NCBI GenBank assembly: GCA_937944385.1
Contig: CALDYQ010000056.1
Span: 1-50,230 of the forward strand
DNA from: an uncultured Burkholderiales bacterium
Lineage (GTDB): Bacteria > Pseudomonadota > Gammaproteobacteria > Burkholderiales > Casimicrobiaceae
Reading direction: 5' to 3'
Length of the DNA: 50,230 bases
Made by a program: the position numbers and the translations under genes. This document shows, in pieces, positions 44,115-50,230 of the stretch. The notes under the pieces were generated by a model, which worked only from the letters and a program-made list of their open reading frames with translations, was not told the origin of the DNA and searched no databases. Each line of letters starts with the position of its first letter. Position 1 is the first letter of the stretch.

Positions 44115-45464
44115 TCACCCGCCCTGGCCTGCAGGGCTCGGAGGTGCGCCCGCGGTGCCCCCGGCGCCAGCGGCCGGCGCGACCGCTCCACCTGAACCTG
44201 GCCCCACGGTTCCCGCTGCCTTGGCCGGCGCCGCGCCACCGCCCGCACCACCGCCATCGGCCGGGCGGACCGCCACGCCATCGCGCAGACGTTGCCATCC
44301 TTCGATGACGACGGCGTCGTCCGCGCTCACGCCCTGCAGGATCTCGACCTTGCCTTCGCGACGCTGGCCGACCTCGACCTTCGTGCGCACCGCACGGCCA
44401 TCGACCACGCGGTAGAGAACCTGCTCTTCACCTTGCATGAACACGGCTTGTTCCGGCAGCGCAAGCGTCTCGCCCGACTCTCCCAGCGCGAGCCGCACAC
44501 GGGCGAACATGCCCGGCTTCAGGCTCCCGTCGCGATTGGTCATCAGCGCGCGCAGGACCACCGCACGCCCCGCGGCATCGAGCTGCGGATTGACCGCGTA
44601 GACCGTGCCATTGAAGTTGCGTCCGGGTAAGGCGTCGAAGGTGACCGCGAGTTGCTGACCAACGCGGACCTTCGACTGGAGGAGTTCCGGCACCTTGAAA
44701 TCGACCTTGATTGGATCGGTCTTTTCGAGGTTCACGATGTCCTGGCCGTCCTTGATGTAGTCGCCGACACTCGCTGCGCGCAAACCCACCGTTCCTGCGA
44801 ACGGTGCCTCGATCGTGAAGCGCGCAAGCCGAGCTTCGATGAGGCGGACATTGGCTTCGGCCACCTTGAGCGCGTTCTCGGCCTCGTCCTTGGCCTGCGA
44901 CGAGATGAAATTACGCTCGCGCAGCTCCACCGCACGATCGAACTTGGCCTTTGCCAGCCGCAGGTTGGCCTTCGCCTGCTCGAGCTCGGCCCGGGTCACG
45001 CTATCGTCCAGCCGCACGAGGAGCTGCCCTTTGCGTACCGGTTGGCCCTCACGGAAACCCAGTTCCTGGATTCGCCCGGAGACTTCGGAGCGCACCATGA
45101 TCGACTCATCCGATCGCAACGTGCCGACGGCAACGACGGTGCGCGGCCACTCGACGCGTTCGGGCTTACCCATCTCCACCGGTGCTGGGGGCGGACCTCC
45201 CGCGGGTGGACCGCCGGCCTTGCCGGCCGCGGACGCCGGAGCGCCGCCTTGGGCTGCGGCATTTGCTTTGGCATCGCCCTTGGCGTCACCTTTCGCATCG
45301 GTGCGCGCAGCTCCTGCCACAGGCCCCGATGCCGAACGTGCTGGTGCATCAGGCGTGGAAGCGGCACTCGCGCCGCCGCGCATCAGTCCCGAAAAGTACA
45401 CCGCACCCGCACCCAGAATGGCTCCGAGCACGGCAACGATCGCCCCGTAAATCGCTTTGTTCAT
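44115..45464 (-). CDS. RND efflux periplasmic adaptor (membrane fusion protein)
   Basis: This 449-residue protein has a membrane anchor at 7-27. A long Ala/Gly/Pro/Lys linker follows, including three direct DAKG-type units (about 57-66). The HlyD/MFP core has a barrel-sandwich hybrid (VRSEVSGRIQELGFREGQPV then IEAPFAGTVGLRAASVGDYI), a helical hairpin at about 158-205, beta-barrel and membrane-proximal domains. The C-terminus is Gly/Ala/Pro-rich. It links the RND pump, whose ATG is four bases past its stop, to an outer membrane channel encoded elsewhere. Confidence 0.93.
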   Translation of the reverse strand: MNKAIYGAIVAVLGAILGAGAVYFSGLMRGGASAASTPDAPARSASGPVAGAARTDAKGDAKGDAKANAAAQGGAPASAAGKAGGPPAGGPPPAPVEMGKPERVEWPRTVVAVGTLRSDESIMVRSEVSGRIQELGFREGQPVRKGQLLVRLDDSVTRAELEQAKANLRLAKAKFDRAVELRERNFISSQAKDEAENALKVAEANVRLIEARLARFTIEAPFAGTVGLRAASVGDYIKDGQDIVNLEKTDPIKVDFKVPELLQSKVRVGQQLAVTFDALPGRNFNGTVYAVNPQLDAAGRAVVLRALMTNRDGSLKPGMFARVRLALGESGETLALPEQAVFMQGEEQVLYRVVDGRAVRTKVEVGQRREGKVEILQGVSADDAVVIEGWQRLRDGVAVRPADGGGAGGGAAPAKAAGTVGPGSGGAVAPAAGAGGTAGAPPSPAGQGG

Positions 45465-45627
45465 GACCTGGCGATGACCTGAGATTGAATCCCATTATGC
45501 GCAGCCCCGTGCGACGTGCCGTCAAGCAGACGCCGTCCACCGACACCGCCGGGGTAGCGTCTCACTGCGTGCGCGCAGCGTGTGCGCCTGAACAGGGGCT
45601 GTCGAGCACGACCGCCAGCGCAGCAAG

Positions 45628-45939
45628 CAGGCCGACCGGCGAGAGAGCCTTGTACTTTTTTGATTCCGAGGTCCCGGAGCGTGGCAAGTTCCCATCCCGC
45701 TCCACGCCTTCGGCCGTCACGCGCATCGATAACGAGCGCGCGAGGGAGAGCACTCTTTTCACGACCTGGCGACGCTCATGGTCGTCCTTGTCAAGACCTG
45801 CGACCAGAAAACGCTCGAGCTTGAGTCGCTCGACCGGAAACCGCACGAGGCGCTCAAGCGAGGAGGTGCCGCCGCCGAAATCGTCGAGCGCGACGCCGGC
45901 ACCGAAACCGGCGATCGCGCCCCTCGCCGACTCAACTAT
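45628..45939 (-). pseudogene. Decayed EAL (cyclic-di-GMP phosphodiesterase) domain remnant
   Basis: Minus-strand translation gives GVALDDFGGGTSSLERLVRF, PVERLKLERF, QVVKRVLSLARSLSMRV and TAEGVERDG, a clear match to the second half of an EAL domain (DDFG, LKID and AEGVE blocks). The frame then breaks at a run of three G residues (plus strand CCC at 45691-45693). In the next frame it continues ELATLRDLGIKKVQGSLAGRP, as expected after AEGVE. Adding one G would join the two. The N-terminal half with the EAL motif is absent, and the LKIDRSF site is eroded to LKLERF. No start is available. The rest of 45465-45972 shows only the tctC leader. Confidence 0.85.
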
Positions 45940-45954
45940 CCTCCCGCGCAACAT

Positions 45955-45962
45955 CGAGGAGG
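45955..45962 (+). promoter_or_regulatory. Ribosome-binding site of the tctC-like gene
   Basis: GAGGAGGC lies ten bases before the ATG at 45973. It supports that start over in-frame upstream starts, and lies at the edge of the EAL remnant on the other strand. Confidence 0.65.
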
Positions 45963-45972
45963 CAGTCCATCC

Positions 45973-46998
45973 ATGTTCGATCCCATCCGCCGCTTCGCCA
46001 CCCCCGGCACGACCCGTGCAGTCTGCGCCGCCTTCGCCTTGGGTCTCGCGCTCGCCCCTGCTGCCGCGTCGGCCCAATCCAGCCCAACAGGCGCTGCCTG
46101 GCCGAACAAGCCGGTCCGCCTCATCGTGCCCTTCCCGCCCGGCGGCTCGGTCGACGTGACGACGCGGCAACTGGCTCAGAAGCTCGGCGAGGCGTTGGGC
46201 CAGCAGTTCGTGGTCGAGAACCGGCCCGGGGCCGGCGGGAACATCGGCATGGAGGCGCTCGCCAAGTCGGCGCCGGACGGCTACACGCTGGGCATCGGGG
46301 CACTGTCCACGCATGCCGTGAATCCTTCGCTCTATCCGAAGATCCCGTTCGATCCGGTGCGGGACTTCGCGCCGGTGTCCCTGCTCGTGGTCACGCCGAA
46401 CGTGCTTGTCACCAATCCGGCCGTGCTCGAGGCCAACGACATTGCCGGCATCATCGACTTCGCAAAGAAGAACCCCGGCCGCGTCAATTGCGCAAGCGGG
46501 AGCAATGGCAGCGCCGGGCACCTGGCCTGCGAGCTGTTCCGGCTGGCGAGCGGCGCCCCGGTCACGCATGTGCCCTACAAGGGCGGCGCGCCTGCCGTGA
46601 CCGACCTGCTTGGCGGGCAGGTGCAGATGATGTTCGACAACATGGCCAATGCGATGCCCCATCTGAAGGCGGGCAAGACACGCGCCTTTGCGGTGACGAC
46701 ACCCCGCCGCAGCGCGCTCGCACCCGATCTCCCCACGATGGCCGAGGCCGGAATGCGCGATTTCGACATCTACACCTGGTGGGGACTGTTTGCGCCCGCG
46801 GGGACGCCGCCAGAGATCGTGCGCAGGTTGAACGCGGAAGTCGGCAAGGCGCTCGCCTCGGCCGATCTGCGCGAAAAGTGGCTGGCTGGGGGCGCGGAGC
46901 CGGCCGCGAGCACCCCCGAGGCGTTCGCCGCCTTCATCGCGCGCGAATTGCAGAAGTACGCCCGGATCGTCAAGGACTCGGGCGCGAAGGTGGACTGA
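45973..46998 (+). CDS. Tripartite tricarboxylate transporter receptor (TctC/Bug family)
   Basis: This 341-residue periplasmic solute receptor has a signal peptide ending AAASAQ. The mature part has the Bug signature WPNKPVRLIVPFPPGGSVD (Pro-Gly-Gly loop binding carboxylates), FVVENRPGAGGNIG, SAGHLACELF and THVPYKGGAPAVTDLLGGQV. Bug proteins bind di- and tricarboxylates, aromatic acids or amino acids for TctAB transporters. No tctAB is nearby, as is common in betaproteobacteria with many orphan Bug genes. The start at 45973 has a good ribosome-binding site. The gene probably inserted or moved next to an EAL gene that has since decayed. Confidence 0.93.
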   Translation: MFDPIRRFATPGTTRAVCAAFALGLALAPAAASAQSSPTGAAWPNKPVRLIVPFPPGGSVDVTTRQLAQKLGEALGQQFVVENRPGAGGNIGMEALAKSAPDGYTLGIGALSTHAVNPSLYPKIPFDPVRDFAPVSLLVVTPNVLVTNPAVLEANDIAGIIDFAKKNPGRVNCASGSNGSAGHLACELFRLASGAPVTHVPYKGGAPAVTDLLGGQVQMMFDNMANAMPHLKAGKTRAFAVTTPRRSALAPDLPTMAEAGMRDFDIYTWWGLFAPAGTPPEIVRRLNAEVGKALASADLREKWLAGGAEPAASTPEAFAAFIARELQKYARIVKDSGAKVD

Positions 46999-47115
46999 CA
47001 GCCCAGATGGGGCGTGACAGCGCGCGTCAGCCACCCCGCGCGGCGCCCCGGCCGGGGGCCATCCGGGTCGAGAGGCGAAACGAGAGAGACTTCCAGGGTT
47101 CGGCGGCTCGCTAAA

Positions 47116-48096
47116 ATGAGAACCGGCATGAAATTCCGCGGCTATCTCGTTGCTTTCGCTGGCGTATGCGCATGGTCGAGCCCGATCCATGCCGATACGG
47201 TGCGGGCGGCGGGGCCGAATCTCCTGTCCTCGTCCGCGCTCGTGATGGACGCGCGCTCCGGCGAGACGATCTTCGAAAAGAACGCAGGGACGGTGACGCC
47301 GATCGCGAGCATCACCAAGCTCATGACTGCGATGATCGTGCTCGATGCCCAGCAGTCGCTCGACGAACCACTCACGATCACGATCGACGACCTGGACTTT
47401 CTGAAGGGGTCTCGTTCCCGTCTGTCAATTGGCACTGAGCTCCCGCGCCGCGAGATGCTCCGCCTCGCCTTGATGTCCTCCGAGAACCGCGCTGCCCACG
47501 CCCTGGGCCGCTACTATCCCGGAGGCCTCGATGCGGCTGTGAAGGCGATGAACGCCAAGGCGCGCGCGCTCGGCATGCAGCACACACGCTTCGCCGATCC
47601 GACCGGGCTCTCGCCCGAGAACGTCTCGACCGCCCAGGATCTCGTGCGCCTCGTGGTCGCAGCGAATGACTACCCGCTCATCCGAGAGTTCAGCACCCAG
47701 CCGGCGGGCGAGGTGGCGATCGAGTCCACGGGCCGGGTGCTCCAGTTCAGCAACTCCAATGCGCTGGTCAAGGCCGAGGGCTGGCAGATCGTGCTCCAGA
47801 AGACCGGCTTCATCCGCGAAGCCGGTCGCTGTGTGGTGATGCTCGCGCAGATTGCCTCGCGCCCCGTCGTCATGGTGCTTCTCGACTCGGTGGGGCGTTA
47901 TGGCCGCATCGGCGACGCCCAGCGCATCCGGACCTGGATGGAGACCGGCGAGGTGCTGCCGCTGCCGCCGCCCGAGCCCGTGCGTCTTGCCTCGAGCAAG
48001 TCGCGCGGCAAGCTCGTGAAAGCCTCCCTGAAGCGCGCCGCTGGAACCAAGGCACCGCCCAAGCGCGGCCCGGCGAAGCCTGTCCGGCGCCGCTGA
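47116..48096 (+). CDS. Serine-type D-Ala-D-Ala carboxypeptidase/endopeptidase (PBP7-like, S11 family)
   Basis: This 326-residue low-molecular-mass penicillin-binding protein acts on peptidoglycan cross-links in the periplasm. It has a signal peptide (cleavage near PIHA). The active-site motifs are Ser65-Ile-Thr-Lys68 (ASITKLM), Ser122-Glu-Asn124 (SSENRAAHALGRYYPGG) and Lys229-Thr-Gly231 (QKTGFIREAG). The last 40 residues are Lys/Arg/Pro-rich and unusual for the enzyme core; they could bind the envelope or nucleic acid. The ATG at 47116 or 47128 may be used. PbpG (PBP7) is the closest match by motif spacing. Confidence 0.9.
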   Translation: MRTGMKFRGYLVAFAGVCAWSSPIHADTVRAAGPNLLSSSALVMDARSGETIFEKNAGTVTPIASITKLMTAMIVLDAQQSLDEPLTITIDDLDFLKGSRSRLSIGTELPRREMLRLALMSSENRAAHALGRYYPGGLDAAVKAMNAKARALGMQHTRFADPTGLSPENVSTAQDLVRLVVAANDYPLIREFSTQPAGEVAIESTGRVLQFSNSNALVKAEGWQIVLQKTGFIREAGRCVVMLAQIASRPVVMVLLDSVGRYGRIGDAQRIRTWMETGEVLPLPPPEPVRLASSKSRGKLVKASLKRAAGTKAPPKRGPAKPVRRR

Positions 48097-48146
48097 TCCC
48101 CTCCCCCTCCGCCCCTCCCTCTCCGACGCAGCAGGGTCGGGATGCG

Positions 48147-49850
48147 TCAACCCGCCCTGCGTGCAGATGTCCTGAGCAGGTCCGACGCCAATCGACGCGT
48201 TGCCTCGGTGTGCTCGTGCCCCCCGAGCATGCGCGCCACCTCCTCCACGCGCGCGGCTTCGTCGAGCAGGTGAACGCGCGTCGAGGGTGAAGTCGCATTG
48301 TCTCGAGTCACGAGCAGGTGCTGATCGGCGTGCGCTGCGACCTGGGGCATGTGGGTCACCGCGATCACTTGGCGCGCGCTCGCGAGCTGCTGCAGACGGC
48401 GACCCACCTGCGCTGCCACCTTGCCACCGACGCCGACATCCACCTCGTCGAAGATCAGCACGGGGCCGCTACCTGCAGCCGCTGGCGCGGACGGCGACAC
48501 GTGCGCCGAGGACTCCCCCAGCGCCACCAAGAGCGCGAGCGACAGCCGCGCAAGTTCGCCGCCCGAGGCGACCTTGGCCAGCGGCGCAAACGGCAGTGCA
48601 GGGTGCGAGCGGAAAAAGATCTCGACGCGCTCCGCACCGTGGGCCGCGATGTGCGGCTCCGGTTCGAGCCGCACCTCGATCTCGGCGCTGCCGAGCGCCA
48701 GGGCGTCTAGATCGCGGTTCACACGCTCGGCATAGGCCGGGGCGGCGGCAGCGCGCCGCTCGCTCAGTCGAGCCGCAGCAGAGGCAAGTACACGCCGGGC
48801 CTCTTCACACGCTGCCTCGAGGCGAGCGACATCCTGGGCGGCCGCGAGCTCGCCGGCGCGAGCTTCAAGCATCTGCCAATGCTCGGCGAGCGCCTCCGGG
48901 CGCGTTTTGAGACGCCGCGCGAGCGTGAAGAGCGCCGACATGCGTGCATCGACCTCGGCCAAACGATCCGGGTCGAGATCGATGCGGCTGGCGTAGTGGC
49001 GAAGGAACTGCTCGGCCTCGGCCAGCTCGGCGCGGGCGGTATCGATCCGCGCGCACCCTTCGAGCAGTCGCTCATCGAATCGCGCCACCTGGCGAAGCCG
49101 CGCCCCGAGCACGTCGAGCTGTTCGATCAGCGCTTCATCGCCCCCGAGCGCTGCGTGCGCGTTGGCCGCTGATTCGGCGAGTTCGCGCGCATGCGAGAGC
49201 CGCGCCTGCTCCGCCGTGAGCGAGGACCATTCCTCGGCACCCGGCGCGAGCCTGCGCAGTGACTCCAAATCGCTCTCGATCGCACGCCGCTCCCGTTCGA
49301 TGGCCTCATGCTCGGCCCGCGCACGATCGAGTCGCTGGCGCGCCTCTCGCCAAGCGGCGTGCGCCTCGCGCACCTGTTCGACGAGCGGCAGGGAATTCGC
49401 CGCGCGATCGACCAGCGCCCGCTGCGCCGAGGTCTCGAGGAGGGCCTGCTGCTCGTGCTGTGCATGCAGTTCGAGCAGGTGTCGGCCCAGTTCACGAAGT
49501 TCGCCGGCGGTCGCGGGGCGGCCGTTGATCTGGGCCCGCGAGCGCCCCCCCGCATCGACCACGCGGCGCAGGATCACGCTGCCGTCATCTGTGGCCTCAC
49601 CCTGCGCACGAAGCCATCCGGCGACAGGATCCTCCGGCACGAAATCGAACTCGGCCGTGATCTCGGCCTGCCGCTCGCCCGCCCGCACCGCGCTCGGGTC
49701 AGCGCGGGCACCGAGGGCGAGCCCGAGCGCATCGAGCACGATCGACTTGCCCGCCCCGGTTTCGCCGGTGAGTGCGGTCAGCCCCGGACCAAACTCGATG
49801 TCCAGGCGATCGATGAGCACGAAATTCCGGATGGACAGCTGGCGCAGCAT
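48147..49850 (-). CDS. recN: DNA repair protein RecN
   Basis: This 567-residue SMC-like ATPase helps repair double-strand breaks. The N-terminal head has MLRQLSIRNFVLID and Walker A GETGAGKS (29-36). Long coiled-coil arms span about 155-360. The C-terminal head has the ABC signature KVASGGELARLSLAL, Walker B VLIFDEVDVGVGG, and AVTHMPQVAAHADQH (H-loop region). The ATG at 49850 is the conserved family start; a 14-residue longer version would overlap nadK. It begins eight bases after the nadK stop, a conserved nadK-recN pair. Confidence 0.97.
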   Translation of the reverse strand: MLRQLSIRNFVLIDRLDIEFGPGLTALTGETGAGKSIVLDALGLALGARADPSAVRAGERQAEITAEFDFVPEDPVAGWLRAQGEATDDGSVILRRVVDAGGRSRAQINGRPATAGELRELGRHLLELHAQHEQQALLETSAQRALVDRAANSLPLVEQVREAHAAWREARQRLDRARAEHEAIERERRAIESDLESLRRLAPGAEEWSSLTAEQARLSHARELAESAANAHAALGGDEALIEQLDVLGARLRQVARFDERLLEGCARIDTARAELAEAEQFLRHYASRIDLDPDRLAEVDARMSALFTLARRLKTRPEALAEHWQMLEARAGELAAAQDVARLEAACEEARRVLASAAARLSERRAAAAPAYAERVNRDLDALALGSAEIEVRLEPEPHIAAHGAERVEIFFRSHPALPFAPLAKVASGGELARLSLALLVALGESSAHVSPSAPAAAGSGPVLIFDEVDVGVGGKVAAQVGRRLQQLASARQVIAVTHMPQVAAHADQHLLVTRDNATSPSTRVHLLDEAARVEEVARMLGGHEHTEATRRLASDLLRTSARRAG

Positions 49851-49858
49851 GGCGACGA

Positions 49859-50230
49859 TCAACGGCTCATGGACTCCGGCGTCTCCGTCCACGCGAGCTT
49901 TTCCCGCAGTGTCTGGAAGTAGTCGTAGTCGAGGGGATGCCAGATGCGCACGGTGGCCGAGGCGCGGGTCAGTACGATCGACTCGCCTTCCTCGAGCGGC
50001 AGGTGCAAGTGGCCATCGATGCTCGCGACCGCCTCGCGTGCCCGCGCCACGCGGATGCGGATCGCGGTCCCGTCCGGCACCACGATCGGCCGGTTGGTCA
50101 GCGCATGCGGTGCGATCGGCACGAGTGCAACCGCATTGACGCCAGGGGCGATGATTGCGCCGCCCGCCGAGAGACTGTAGGCAGTGGACCCCGTCGGTGT
50201 CGCCGCGATCAATCCGTCGGCGCGCAGGCC
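49859..50230 (-). CDS. nadK: NAD kinase, C-terminal part (5' end outside window)
   Basis: NadK phosphorylates NAD to NADP. The visible 123 residues start at the window edge with GLRADGLIAATPTGSTAYSL, matching the conserved ADG-x-I-x-A-TPTGSTAY motif that contacts NAD, followed by GGAIIAPGVNA. Next come PIAPHALTNRPIVVPD, VASIDGH and the closing WHPLDYDYFQTLREKLAW. About 170 N-terminal residues, with the GGDG motif, lie beyond the right edge. recN follows eight bases after the stop. Confidence 0.95.
   Translation of the reverse strand, partial: GLRADGLIAATPTGSTAYSLSAGGAIIAPGVNAVALVPIAPHALTNRPIVVPDGTAIRIRVARAREAVASIDGHLHLPLEEGESIVLTRASATVRIWHPLDYDYFQTLREKLAWTETPESMSR

Noticed and set aside
45940-47190. 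Long minus-strand open frame opposite the tctC gene
   Set aside because: It is the antisense of a clear TctC protein and has no domain of its own; only its C-terminal end (below 45940) is real, as the EAL remnant.

Overview
The window is GC-rich, densely coded chromosomal DNA from a Gram-negative bacterium. A betaproteobacterium (Burkholderiales/Rhodocyclales-like) fits best. The grounds are a Bug-type TctC receptor, DUF1841 and DUF4124 proteins, a stand-alone RnfB next to nth, glnA-DUF4124-ntrB-ntrC, the algZ/algR pair divergent from argH, and a glrK-qseG-glrR module. The assignment rests on gene content only. I saw no rRNA, tRNA, insertion sequence, prophage or CRISPR array. Both ends cut a gene: a PfkB kinase on the left and nadK on the right.

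Layout. 1-2.7 kb (minus): partial PfkB sugar/nucleoside kinase, then a LytTR response regulator and its membrane histidine kinase (algR/algZ-like). 2.8-5.4 kb (plus): argH, an overlapping SemiSWEET-like protein and a beta-hydroxyacid dehydrogenase, joined by start/stop overlaps. 5.4-8.0 kb (minus): rnfB, nth, DUF1841 and a CbiM-like permease. 8.0-8.7 kb (plus): a PlsC-type acyltransferase. 8.7-13.5 kb (minus): the nitrogen block glnA, DUF4124 protein, ntrB, ntrC; the 0.5 kb leader upstream of glnA holds a good sigma-54 promoter candidate, an NtrC-like site and two dyads. 14.0-14.9 kb (plus): an EEP-family hydrolase. 14.9-18.0 kb (minus): gamma-glutamyltransferase, GNAT acetyltransferase and a PhnD-like binding protein. 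18.1-23.0 kb (minus): type II secretion gspD-gspE-gspF. 23.2-25.8 kb: a lipoprotein, a YkgJ cysteine-cluster protein, an exported protein of unknown function and a Yip1-like membrane protein. 25.8-30.9 kb (minus): four probably co-transcribed envelope proteins (CtpA protease, an alpha/beta hydrolase with a repeat domain, a DUF4124 protein, an alpha-toroid lipoprotein). 31.2-31.6 kb: a fasciclin gene broken by an exact 8-bp tandem duplication. 31.8-36.7 kb (minus): a tightly coupled glrK-qseG-glrR-dut-pfkB operon. 36.8-38.4 kb (plus): folA and azlCD. 38.4-41.0 kb: a MidA-like methyltransferase, a PTR1-type pteridine reductase and a GNAT enzyme. 41.0-45.5 kb (minus): an RND efflux pump and its adaptor. 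45.6-45.9 kb: a decayed EAL-domain remnant. 46.0-48.1 kb (plus): a TctC-like receptor and a penicillin-binding endopeptidase. 48.1-50.2 kb (minus): recN and nadK.

How it works together. Most of the content is housekeeping plus regulation. NtrB/NtrC sit next to their classical target glnA, whose upstream region carries matching sites. A second sigma-54 regulator, GlrR, is co-translated with its kinase, its lipoprotein and, unusually, dUTPase and a PfkB kinase. Envelope functions recur: secretin, CtpA, GlrK/QseG, RND pump, PBP and several lipoproteins. No clearly new defence or mobile system is visible. The points most worth a second look are the fasciclin duplication, the EAL relic, the hydrolase/repeat-domain fusion in the ctpA cluster, the decamer repeat before ctpA, the extended GlrR operon and the glnA control region.
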